The notes under the pieces were generated by a model. The model ran no database searches and was not told the origin of the DNA. It saw nothing but the letters and a program-made list of their open reading frames with translations. DNA of 64,000 bases from Lithodes maja (lineage: Eukaryota; Arthropoda; Malacostraca; Decapoda; Lithodidae), in the NCBI GenBank assembly GCA_037953745.1, contig JBAKBP010000769.1, positions 191,501 to 255,500 of the forward strand, read 5' to 3'. How positions within the stretch are numbered: position 1 is the stretch's first letter; each line of letters begins with the position of its first letter. Below, piece by piece: positions 53,588 through 63,832 of this stretch. A program made the translations under genes and the position numbers.

Positions 53588-53953
53588 GGGGGTACTACTC
53601 GCTTTTTGCTGGACCCCCTTCTCCCTCATGTTTAGCATATTAGTTGTGATGTTTTAAGATGTTCGTTCCGTTAGTTTGGCGATTATGTGATCTTTCGCCT
53701 CTCTGTTTTTTTTTGTCAATATTAAAATCTTTCGTGCCCATTAAGTGTCGATTTTTTCCTGGCGAGTGATATCGAGCCTCTAATTTTAGAAGGAACCGGC
53801 CTTCAGCCGGGACATTTTTCTACCGAATTTGTTTTCAAATTAATCTTGAAAGGTGGTCTAGGGGGTGTTTTTCTAAGCTAAATGGAGGTCTAGCGAGGAA
53901 ACTAAAACTAAAGTAATACTAAAATATGTAAACAAAAACAAGCACTACCCCAT
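53588..53953. mobile_element. TTAA-flanked non-autonomous element (family T), copy 6
   Basis: TTAA at 53584-53587 and 53954-53957. Starts GGGGGTACTACTCGC, ends AAGCACTACCCCA. Inside: CTCCCTCATGTTTAGC, CCTGGCGAGTGATATCGAGC, the small hairpin ACCGGCCTTCAGCCGGGAC, and AATGGAGGTCTAGCGAGG. Opposite orientation to copy 5. Confidence 0.8.
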
Positions 53954-53957
53954 TAAA

Positions 53958-54591
53958 GGAATACTTCCGGTGTTTGAAATATTAAAATATAGCATGTCCT
54001 AACAATTATCAATGTCGCAAGGTTTATTATATATATTTATTATGAAAACAAAAAGTAGCATATTGATACACCGGTGGTAGATGGTATTAAATCTAAAACA
54101 TGTTATTCGATTCGTATATGAAGGCCAAGTAGGGTAAGACAGGAGCTATATTTCCAATGATTCTATCTATTTATCTACCTATCTATCTATCCATCTATCT
54201 GTCTATCTACTGTAGCTATCTATTTATCTATCTATCTATATCCATCTATCTAACTATCTATCTATCCATCTATCTATTGTCACACGCCATGATCCCCGAC
54301 CGAGGGTGTATCCACGAATGAATCGCCTCCATGTATGTACACTCGAGGAAAAAAACAATGTTTACACTGGTGAGCTGAATAGGTACAGTCACTCATAAAC
54401 ATTCGTGGACCTCACCTATTTCTATTTATGGAAGTATAGCTCTGGACACGACTTTATGAATGTATTGGTCTATACATCAACTACAAAATTATACCATTTA
54501 TTGAAAAGCAAGTTCCATCCAAACTATGTAGCCAGAGAGAGCACTAATTACATACAGTAAAACATAGGAGGTCCACGAATGTGTATATACG
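53958..54591. other. No gene; (CTAT)n tract and a short inverted repeat
   Basis: Tetranucleotide CTAT/CATC repeats at about 54168-54284. The 14-mer CATTCGTGGACCTC (54400) recurs as its reverse complement at 54568. No gene is recognisable. Confidence 0.6.
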
Positions 54592-55178
54592 TTAAGGGGG
54601 CATCCCATTGTGCGATTTTTCGATGGCGAACGCCCAGCGACAGAGGGCGACATGATTGTTTTGTCTATGTTCCAAAAATAGCCATATTCGCTCCAATTGT
54701 CGCCAAAATCACACAACGGTCGCCCTAGCGTCACCCATGTTCGCCCAGATTCACCCAGATTCGCCGTTAAATTTTAAGCATACCCAAAAAATGGCGGCGA
54801 ACTGAAAATGTTGGCGAATGTTCGCCCTTTGTCGAAGTGATTCTCCCTTGGTCGCACTATAGTCGCATAATTCGCACCAATTCAACCTGATTCGCCAATT
54901 TGCAAATTCCAATTATTGGCAACGCTGCTTTTTGAACGAATAGGGCGACAATAGCGCGCCCGCCAGTAGCGCAAATGCAGCGAATGTGTCGAATGTGTCG
55001 ACGAATTATTGCCAATGACATGCGGCATGTGGCGAACTGAGGTGATTGGTGACTGTTAATGTTTCTCTCACTATAGTCTGTTTCTTCTCAACTGACGGTA
55101 AAAAAATGCAAAGTTCCTATCAGGATTTCTCAGTTATTTTGAAGATTTTGTAGTGAAATGTGGTGCTAATTATATAAA

Positions 55179-55487
55179 CTTGGACTTAACCCCTTCACCC
55201 CTATAACTTGGACTTAACCCCTTCACCCCTATAACTTGGACTTAACCCCTTCACCCCTATAACTTGGACTTAACCCCTTCACCCCTATAACTTGGACTTA
55301 ACCCCTTCACCCCTATAACTTGGACTTAACCCCTTCACCCCTATAACTTGGACTTAACCCCTTCACCCCTATAACTTGGACTTAACCCCTTCACCCCTAT
55401 AACTTGGACTTAACCCCTTCACCCCTATAACTTGGACTTAACCCCTTCACCCCTATAACTTGGACTTAACCCCTTCACCCCTATAAC
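55179..55487. repeat. 28-bp tandem array, 11 copies
   Basis: Unit CTTGGACTTAACCCCTTC-ACCCCTATAA, repeated 11 times with no change that I can see. The unit holds TTAACCCCTTCA, the same 12 bases as the flank and end of the MITE at 51804-51815. No spacers, so not CRISPR. Confidence 0.95.
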
Positions 55488-55507
55488 TTTCATTCTGGCA
55501 TTCTGAT

Positions 55508-56019
55508 ATTTTTCTATCAAATAATGTACAAATTTAGCTTGCTCTCAAAACAAAAAATATATATGTTGGCTCGCTACCGCTCACCAGGAAAATATTGAAA
55601 CTTGGATGGGGGTAAACGTCTTAAAACAGTAGGCTGAACGGGGCCGAACGGATACAAGGCAAAGAGAGCGGGGAGAAATAGAAAACAAAAAAAACGAAGA
55701 GAGAGGGAGAGAAAGAGAAAACTAAAAAGCGAGGTGGGCTCAATTTTTAAGCCGTAAAGCAAACATTGAGCCCACCTGCTGTTTGTTGTTTTCTCTTTCT
55801 CTCCCTCTCTCCTCGTTTTTTTTTTTTTTTTTTTCTATTTCTCTCCCTCTCTCTTTGCCTTGTATCCGTTCGGCCCCGTTCTGCCTACTGTTTTAAGACG
55901 TTTACCCCCATCCTGGTTTCAATATTTTCCTGGTGAGCGGTAGCGAGCCAATATATATATATACTGTATATTTTTGTTTTGAGAGCAAGCTAAATTTGTA
56001 CATTTTTCGATAGAAAAAT
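55508..56019. repeat. Large inverted repeat (foldback), about 510 bp
   Basis: Arms run from TTTTTCTATCAAATAATGTA to the complementary TACATTTTTCGATAGAAAAA. The centre is GGTGGGCTCAA...TTGAGCCCACC near 55735-55775. Arms contain TGGCTCGCTACCGCTCACCA, related to family T interior, and an A-/T-rich run. The right arm has a longer T run (55817-55837). Confidence 0.85.
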
Positions 56020-56390
56020 TTCTCCGGCGAAGCCGGATTTCTTCATATAATGCTGGTTCGCTATCGCTTGCCAGGAAGATATCGATACTTGGATACTTAT
56101 CGAAAAATAAATCCATAATTGTATCTTGAGTGGGAATACACCTATTCCATAGATGCGCAGACACTCAGACATACCCACACAATTATATTTACATTTTGAT
56201 TCGAGGGCATATGTTTTTGTAAAAGACCCTATGTAAACGAGATTGTGAACTTCGAACGAAAATATAAAACAAAGGTAATGTTCGCTATGGGACTGTTAAT
56301 TGTTCAGAATAATTCGTCAGTGTATCATTGTTGTTCTCCCAAGTATTGTTCAGATATTCCGGGATAAGGCTTGTACACATTGATCCATAG

Positions 56391-56394
<4 letters not shown>
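56020..56394. other. Family T-like remnant, otherwise unannotated
   Basis: CTCCGGCGAAGCCGGATTTC and TGGTTCGCTATCGCTTGCCA at 56022-56072 resemble family T interior. Nothing else recognised. Confidence 0.45.
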
Positions 56395-56423
<29 letters not shown>

Positions 56424-57037
56424 ATGTCCAGCTTTTCCAAATTTCGCCTTTTCACACACACACACACACACACACTCACTACAGCACACATACATGCACA
56501 GTTCCACACACACTCTACAACACCCACACACACACACACACACACCTACACTACCGAGGATTAACCTCCCATTGTAGTACCTGCACCCTCTTCTTTACTC
56601 TGACATACCAAAACAGTTTCTGTATGTATGTATGTTTGTGTGCATACGTGAGCGTTTGTGTTGTTCTGTATATGAGTAAGTAAATAAAAGTGTATACTGT
56701 ATGTACTGTATATCACTTACTCTCATGGTTATTTTATGATAATTTGTATTCTGCACATGCATCATTATTGTATTTATTTATTTTGTTTGTAAACTAAGCT
56801 TACCATCCTCATATCTGTACATCTCATGTTCATCCACTAAATTGTAAAATGTGTATTTTCAGCTCATGAGGCTGCCATTCTTTAATAAACCGTTTATTAT
56901 TATTATTACACACTCACTACAGCACACATACATGCACAGTTCCACACACACTCTACAACACACACACACACACACACACAGAATGGCCAGCTTTTCCACA
57001 TTTCGACTTTTCACACACACAAACACACACACACACT

Positions 57038-57062
<25 letters not shown>
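56395..57062. repeat. (AC)n tracts with repeated spacer, and a retroposon tail
   Basis: (AC)n runs alternate with CCAGCTTTTCCAAATTTCGC and ACTACAGCACACATACATGC. The set recurs at 56906-57060, so it is a duplicated or tandem unit. An inserted segment at about 56562-56905 ends AATAAACCGTTTATTATTATT, like a retroposon tail. Cys-Val frames on the minus strand are artefacts. Confidence 0.8.
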
Positions 57063-57070
<8 letters not shown>

Positions 57071-57390
57071 TGGCCGAGCGCGCTTAGTACTCTGTATTGG
57101 GAGCGCTAGCTCTGGTGTCGGGGGTTCAATCCCATGCGCCGGCAGGGGAAGTTCTCTCAAAAACTTTCCCTGGCCGTGAAGGCAAGATCTGGGCGGATCG
57201 TCTCGGGGGACCCACAAAGTCTCCTGCCCACGTCCTACTCCCTTGGGAGTATGTAGGCGCTCTCGTTAGCTGACAGGATCAGTCTGTTGACCCATTAGGA
57301 TAAGATCTAGGTTAAGTCTGTGTATTGTCGGCCCCATTGGCTGCCGGCTTGAAATAAACCGATTATTATTTATTATTATTATTATTATTA
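57063..57390 (+). mobile_element. tRNA-derived SINE, full length
   Basis: The head reads GGTCACGGTGGCCGAGCGCG (A box) and GGGGGTTCAATCCC (B box) as in a class II tRNA. A ~200-bp body follows and the 3' end is AATAAACCGATTATTATT-(ATT)n. The body end GAAATAAACCGATTATT resembles the tail at 56880-56905, which may be the partner LINE end. Confidence 0.8.
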
Positions 57391-57467
57391 CACACACACA
57401 CATGGCATTCGCGATATTCGCCATAAGTTGCACAACCTCAGCGGTTTTATCTCATTACATCGTCCAA

Positions 57468-57972
57468 GGGGAGGTGTGGTGGAGTGGTCATGCCACTGGA
57501 TTGGTAATCCAATGGACCCGGGTTCAAATCCCGATATGTCAATGGGAAGATATTATTGGGATTGAATTTGTGCTGTACCTAGGATCAGTGCATTACCACA
57601 AAGCCCACCGAAATGCCAAAAAAATACCCTCATTGTTCCCTGATTAAATAACACTGTATGAATATTCCCATATTCAAAATATGTTACAGGGGGACAATGC
57701 CTAGTGAGTTCACTGCTCAATAGGTGGCGTTCTGAGAGTGAGGGTCTGAGTCTGGAGGGTGAGACGGTGAAGCACTTGAGCGAAGCAACCGGCCGCTTCA
57801 GAGATGGAGCTGCTTCGAGCCATGATGGATGCTTCACATGTCTCACTCCCCAGACTGGAACAAGACCTCACGGGCTTCACCGTGTTGCGCGGTGGAATGT
57901 ACAGGCTTTCAGCCTATGCCCGAGAGGGAGTAGTTGGAATATAGAAAAAAAAAAAAAAAAAAAAAAAAAACA
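57468..57972 (+). mobile_element. tRNA-like SINE head with poly(A)-ended body
   Basis: GTGTGGTGGAGTGGTCATGC (A box), an anticodon-like loop around TTGGTAA, and CCCGGGTTCAAATCCCG (B box). The acceptor stem does not pair. The following sequence ends in a 28-base A run at about 57944-57971. Whether head and poly(A) belong to one element is uncertain. The 102-codon frame at 57704 has no motif. Confidence 0.6.
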
Positions 57973-58317
57973 TTCGAAAGTCAAATCTCTGTGCATCCGC
58001 CATTTTTGACCTTTGTCTCACTTCATCCGCCCTTAATCGCCCTCAATTGTCGCACAACATTGTCATTATCGCCAAAGATTGCGCCATAAATCGTCCTTTG
58101 GTCTTACTTCCGTCGCACTTCATTCCAGGAAATTCGTCTTTTTCGCTTACATTCGATTTCATTTGCTTCTGAAAAACCCATATTCGTCGCGATTTTTGGG
58201 ACATGGCAAAAAACACGGTCGCACAGCGGTCGCCATCGAAAAATCGCACAGTGGGATACCTCCTTTACTGTACTGGTGTGAACGGAATGAACTGGATTTA
58301 GTTAGTTAAAATACGAT

Positions 58318-61300
58318 TTTTTTTTTTTTTTTGTTCTATGTGATTGAGGGAGGCAAAAGGCATAACTGCCTATAGCGAGTGCCTCCCCCATAGTTGAAAG
58401 AGTGACAGGGCCAAAATCAAGGGACGTTCGAGCCAAAATGCCTGGACTCACGGAGTTTGAAGCAATTTAAGTCATAGGAAGAGGGAAAGACTAATTCTGG
58501 GAGAGAGTTCCAGAGCTCAGCTGTTGAGTAGAAGAAAGTTTGAGAGTAACGTTTCACTCTTGGGTTGGAGAGTTGCACAGAGTAGGGGTGGGATTGAGTT
58601 GCAAGACGGGTACCACGTGCCCTATGTAAAGGAGGTGGTGTGCACTGGGATAGCTCTGAGGAACACTGATTATTATAGTAGCGATAGAATAGCGAGAGAG
58701 ATGCAACATTGCGGCGGAGAGAGAGAGATTGCAGAAAGTTGGTGAGTGGACGGGAGTTAATGATACGAAAGGCCTTCCTTTCAATTTTGTCTAGGAGAGC
58801 GGTGTGAGAGGAACCTCCCCACACATGTGAACAATACTCAATACAAGGGCGCACTATGCCCCTGTACAGAGCAAGAAGCTGTGCAGGGGAAAAGAACCCC
58901 CTAAGGAGGTTGAGCACACCCAGCTTCTGGGAGGCTGCCTTAGCAAGACTGGTAATATGGTCCTTCCAAACGAGAGCAGAAGAAAAAGAGACACCAAGAA
59001 TATTGAGAAAAGATGAAGGGTTGATTTTTGTATTGTTGAAGAATAAGGGATAGTCCGCTGGGAGATCCTGACGGGTAGATAGATGGAGAAATTGGGTTAT
59101 GGAAGCATTAAAGGTAACAAGGTTTTCTCTGGCCCAATTGGAAATAGTATTTAGATCAGAATTTAAGAGTACTATGGCTTCATTACGTTTGCCGTTGAGG
59201 GATTGCTGGCTGGGGCGTTCTGATAACTAATGGAGTAGTGCAAGGTTGAGTCGTCTGCGTATGAATGGATAGGAATTTAGGTACAGTTAAGGAGATCATT
59301 TATAAAAATTAGAAAGAGAATAGGAGATAGGACAGAGCCCTGAGGAACACCGGAGTTTATAGGGTGAGGAAGTGAACAATGGCCGGCCATAACCGCGGCT
59401 ATGGAACGGGCGGAAAGGAAATTGGAGACAAAGGCACGTATGGAGGGATAGAAACCGAAGGAGAGTAGTTTAGAAATTAAAGATTTATGCCAGACTCTAT
59501 CGAAGGCTTTCGATATGTCTAGTGCAATAGAAAAAGTCTCACCGAAGTCCCGAAAGGAGGATGACCAAGAGTTAGTAAGATATGAAAGAAGATCACCAGT
59601 AGAGCGACCCTTAAGGAAGCCATACTGGCGATCTGAGAGCAGATTATGAGAAGAGAAATGCTTAAGAAATTTGGAAGCAAGAATAGTTTCAAAAACTTTA
59701 GAAAGACAAGAGATGAGAGCAATTGGACGATAGTTGGAGGGTTGAGAGCGGTCACCCTTCTTTGGGACAGGTTGAATGTGAGCAAACTTCCAGCATGAAG
59801 GGAAGACGTTAGAGGATAGACAGAGACGAAAGAGTTTGCCTAGGTAGGGAGTTAGCACGGAAGCACAGTTTTTGAGAACAACAGGAGGAACACCGTCCGG
59901 ACCGTACGCCTTATTAGTGTTAAGCCCAGAGAGGGTAGAAAGTACATCTTTAGAAGAGATTAGGATATTAGGCATAAGTAAGAGAGAGGAGGGCGGAGAG
60001 GGAGGAATAGCACCGGAATCATCCAAGGTGGAGTTTTTAGCAAAAGTTTGAGCGAAGAGTTTAGCTTTATCAGAGGAAGAAGTGATGGTTGTGCCATCAG
60101 AGTGGGAAAGGGGAGGGAAAGACGAGGAAGAGAAATTGTTGGAGATGTTTTTGGCTAGATGCCAGAAAGCTTGGGAAGAGCTAGAGTCGGATAGTTCAGT
60201 GCATTTATTATTGATGAAAGAGTGTTTGGCAAGTCGAAGAACAGATTTGGCTTGATTCCGGGCAGAAACATATGAAGAATGAGAGTCTTGAGTTTTAAGG
60301 CGTCGGTACCGTTTGAATGCTTCCTCCTTATTGCGGACAGCAGTAGAACAGGCGTGAGTAAACCAAGATTTTTTAGCATTAGTCTGAGAGAAAGAGAATG
60401 GAATGTATGCTTCCATGCCCGATAGGATTACCTCGGTAATGCGTTGAGCACTCTCCGAGGGTCCCCGGCCATGGAAGCAGAAATCATTCCGTGGGAAATC
60501 AAAGAAGTACTGCCGAAGAGCCTCCCAGTCGGCAGCGCCAAAGTGCCACAAGCGCCGCCGGCTAGGAGGATCGGGTGGCCGTACTGGAGAGATAGGACAG
60601 GTGACAGAGATAAGTTTATGGTCGGAGGAGCCCAAAGGAGAGAAAAGATCGACAGTATAAGAAGAAGGGTTAGAAGTTAGAAACAGGTCAAGAATGTTGG
60701 GCCGATCTCCGATGCGATCCGGGATACGGGTGGGTTGCTGAACTAACTGCTCTAGGTCGTTTAGGATAGAAAAGACGTAGGCTTGTTCACCAGGTGGATC
60801 AGTAATGTGAGAGGAGAGCCATTGGCGGTGGTGAAGGTTGAAATCTCCTAAGATGGAGATTTCTGAGAAAGGAGAAATGGATAGAATGTGTTCCACTGTA
60901 GAGTTTAGATAGTCAAAGAATTTGGGAAAGTTGGTAGAGTTAGGGGAAAGATAGACAGCACAGAAATATTTAGTAAGAGAATGTCAGGAAAGTTTGAGCC
61001 ATAAAGTTGAGAATTCAGAGGAGTCTAAATCGGGAACACGAGAGCAAGTGAGTTTGTTGTGCACATATGCACAACATCTGCCTCTGGCTTTGAAACTAGG
61101 ATAGAGAAAGTAGGAGGATACAGAGAAGGGGCTGCTGGATGTTGCTACAGACACCTGAGTTTCAGTGAGGAAGAGAAGATCAGGTTTGTAGGAGAGATGG
61201 TGCTCAACGGAGTGAAAGTTAGAGGAAAGTCCGCGAATGTTGCAGAAATTAATAGAAAGAGTAACAGGCCGAGGTCCAGGTAATTGTGTGGGGTCGTCAG

Positions 61301-61370
61301 GGGATGGTCGGTCGGGAGTGGGGGCATTTATGGTCCCCCCCCCCCTGGGGACTCCGAGGCTGGGCTAGAA
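58318..61370 (-). mobile_element. LINE B (Jockey/I-like), longest copy
   Basis: Poly(A) tail at 58318-58332 (T on the plus strand). By eye about 97% like the copy at 47996-50602, but extends further 5' through the whole endonuclease to near 61370. Interrupted by one stop and two frameshifts. Confidence 0.88.
58417..61270 (-). pseudogene. LINE B pol with full endonuclease (disrupted)
   Basis: The endonuclease start reads SINFCNIRGLSSNFHSVEH and DLLFLTETQVS (catalytic Glu), in a stretch broken by one TGA near 60985. It then continues ISILGDFNLHHRQW and SSDHKLISV. From 60896 to 59277 the frame is open, with RT motifs PVPKKGD, IALDISKAFDRVWH and SGVPQGSVLSPILFLIFIND. A base missing at 59277 and another indel near 59225 shift the frame around YADD. 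The C-terminus (58917-58417) is intact. Confidence 0.85.
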
Positions 61371-61711
61371 TTCATCATTTTGTTTTGTTTTAATTTTGGT
61401 GTGGAGGAATGAAGTGTGGTGTGCATGTTTAGTGTAGTGAAGTGGATAGGAGGAGGAGGGTTTGTGAGAGCTAGCTGGATTGCTCTCAGTGTAAATGAGG
61501 CACAAAGAAAATCAGTAAGAGAGGCCAAGCAAATGAAACAGGAGTTCCAGCGACTCTTTATCTCATGCCTATAACCTCACCTGGGTCTAGCCCTGATCGA
61601 TTGGTGCCTACAATCTCCCCACTGAACTGAAGCAGGTGACCCATCTTAATTTAAAGTTTGTTTTTCCTAATAACATTGCTGAACAACTATGATGGGAAGA
61701 TTTTCACTTAA
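61371..61711. other. No recognised feature
   Basis: Possible 5' part of LINE B (ORF1 region) on the minus strand, but no motif is visible. Confidence 0.4.
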
Positions 61712-61925
61712 GGAACTATTTTTCGAACCTCCTTCTCCCTCATGTTTAGCCGCATTAGTTATGATAGTTTAAGACGTTTGCCACGATTTTAAGACATTTC
61801 GAGTAATTTATGTAAATTTTAAGATATTTTGTGCCTAAATGGTGTCGATTTATATCGAAGGGGGGTCTTGGGGGTATTTTCTTAAATATTGGTGTTAGTC
61901 TAGGAAGCAAACTAAAACTATCCCC
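61712..61925. mobile_element. TTAA-flanked non-autonomous element (family T), copy 7
   Basis: TTAA at 61708-61711 and 61926-61929. Contains CTCCTTCTCCCTCATGTTTA and GCCGCATTAGTTATGATAG, then an internal deletion to 'GGTGTTAGTCTAGGAAGC'. Shorter than the other copies. Confidence 0.7.
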
Positions 61926-62097
61926 TTAATTTTGCCGCCGTACATTATATTGTTTATGCATGCCTTGACGTAATGACAGAAATTCAATACTCCTATAACT
62001 GTGCCATAAATTATTCCTTATAGTAGAGACTTGCTATTGAACAACCAATAATGAGGCGTGTCCATATGTGAGTGTGTTGGCGTATTAATGATTATCT

Positions 62098-62240
<143 letters not shown>

Positions 62241-62699
62241 GTACACAATATGGTATAGTATGCATTATTATTCATTACTTTTGATGCGGATGAGTTTATG
62301 ATGTTCCCTTATTTAAAACAACATTCGATATTTGTTAATTAGTGCAAATGCAAAATACCCCATTTTTGTTCCCTTGTCTTCCATATGCTTCCTCTTCTTG
62401 GTAGCATAAATATTTTCTCTGCTTCAGATTGTGTTTAACTTATATTTTATCATGGTAATAAAATGGTCTTGGCTTTCTTAAGGATTTTTATTTGCTTTAG
62501 TTTACCTCTAAATCTCAGTTTTTATTTGCTTCGATTTTCCTCTTTTTCCCTAGGCTAATAATCTGATATCTACCCAAAAGTACAGTCGTCAAAATATGTT
62601 CTGTACCACCCTGTTATTTGCATTATGCAAGTATGACAAATTGCTGGGAAATGTTTTAAACAAAATATATATCTATAAATTTCGGACAGGATGGGATAG
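62241..62699. other. No recognised feature
   Basis: AT-rich sequence; I see no repeat or coding signal. Confidence 0.5.
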
Positions 62700-62840
62700 A
62701 GGTATCCTGACCATGATTCGAACCCACCCACTCCAGGTATATTTGGGAGAGCTTGGCACCGTAACCACACACGGCTAAGTGGTTACGGTGGTTACGGTAG
62801 TTACGGTGCTCAACTCTTCCAAATATACACAGGAATACAA
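62700..62840 (-). repeat. tRNA-derived SINE-like inverted repeat, second copy
   Basis: B-box-like GGGTTCGAATCATGG on the minus strand near 62718. CCAGGTATATTTGGGAGAGC at 62732 recurs as its diverged reverse complement at 62810-62838. The layout is the same as at 58-238. Confidence 0.6.
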
Positions 62841-62890
62841 AGGACTTACAAACTGCAACAGACCTAGTGGTCCTTACGGGGTAGTTTGGA
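62832..62890 (-). repeat. CR1-A-like 3' end fragment
   Basis: AATACAAAGGACTTACAAAC followed by CTGCAACAGACCTAGTGGTC resembles the CR1-A 3' end (ACAAAGGAAATCAAGCAACA, then ACAGGTCTAGTGACC). Confidence 0.5.
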
Positions 62891-62917
62891 TATCTACATT
62901 TTTATTATTTTTTTTTC

Positions 62918-63190
62918 TATGTGCATAGAGGAGACAGGCAGGTTGCCTGTAACGAGTGTCTCTCCTCAAAGTTAAAAGAGTGGCAGAGCCAAATTCAAGG
63001 GACGTTGAAGTCAAAATGCCTGGACACACGAAGTTTAAAGCAGTCTAAGTAATAGGATGAAGGAAAGACTGACTGAGGGAGAGAGTTCCAGAGTGCACTT
63101 GTTGAGTGGAAGAAAGACTGAGAAATTTGCCAATTCTTGTGTTGGATAGCTGGACCGAAAAGGAGTGGGTGCCTCGCACTCGCCGCAAGG
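62918..63190 (-). repeat. Diverged LINE B-like 3' end
   Basis: TTTTTCTATGTGCATAGAGG, then CAAGGGACGTTGAAGTCAAA, ATGCCTGGACACACGAAGTT and a GAGAGAGTTCCAGAG block match the LINE B 3' UTR and ORF end with many changes. Different subfamily from the 48- and 58-kb copies. Confidence 0.7.
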
Positions 63191-63489
63191 GACTAACTAA
63201 CTCAAGACAGAAAAGGATATAATAATACTGAAAGCTCCTCCCCACCCACCACTCCCTCCAGCTTACGCTGGCATGGAAACAGTTGGACAAATAAACCAAG
63301 CAGTATGGACAAACTGAAATGGAATTTCGGATAGGATAGGACAAAAGGAGATAAATAAGTAGTAAATGCTCATTCTACATTTAAGATCTGCAGGAAAAAA
63401 CAAAACTACTTCGGTCATGAGTAAAAATGTACACATAAATGTTATTCATTTTGAAATCTGTGGTACTTCTTCATTACGACTGAGAATTA

Positions 63490-63800
63490 TTCTGAAAGAA
63501 ATGGTGGTAAACAAATTTAGTTCCTTTAGACGCTCCTCGTATGGTTTGTTTCGCAATCTAGGTATAATGTGTTGTGGCTCTGCGTTGTGACTGCGTTGAG
63601 GAGAGGGATATGAAGGAGGAGTACACAGGAAATCAAGCAACAACAGGTCCAGCGACCACTCAATGATGCTTGCCCTCCAAAACACTGATGGTCAAGTGTC
63701 CAAACAGTGGTTTAGAGTAGATATGGGAAAAATGGAATGGGAAGAATGCCCTGGGACAAATGTCCGTGGCAGGATTAGAGATGTTAGTAGGGGACAGTTG
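63490..63800 (-). repeat. Diverged CR1-A 3' fragment
   Basis: 63515-63590 matches the RT C-terminus (GACGCTCCTCGTATGGTTTG). 63608-63790 matches the 3' UTR (ATCAAGCAACAACAGGTCCA, ATGTCCGTGGCAGGATTAG). The order is as in CR1-A, with an internal deletion between the two. Confidence 0.75.
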
Positions 63801-63832
63801 TTAGAAAAGAAAAAAAAAACACTATTCATACA

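Larger units (their letters stand above)
54596..58263. mobile_element. 3.7-kb unit with terminal inverted repeats, no transposase
   Basis: Left end GGGGGCATCCCATTGTGCGA and right end, read inward, GGAGGTATCCCACTGTGCGA; the match continues through TTTTTCGATGGCGA (31 of 34 bases). The flank is TTAA on the left (54592-54595) and TTTA on the right. Both ends are followed by 250-300 bp rich in TTCGCC and TCGCAC words, a possible binding-site array. The middle holds a 28-bp tandem array, an inverted repeat, (AC)n and two SINEs, so much of the unit is secondary insertion. Confidence 0.7.

Noticed and set aside
55179..55487. CRISPR-like regular 28-bp repeats
   Set aside because: Units are directly adjacent with no spacers, and the setting is a eukaryotic transposon region.
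56285..56545. Cys-Val-rich small proteins
   Set aside because: They are (AC)n microsatellite read in frame.
57468..57543. Functional tRNA gene
   Set aside because: A and B boxes are present but the acceptor stem does not pair; fits a tRNA-derived SINE. The same holds for 57063-57140, 58-160 and 62700-62780.
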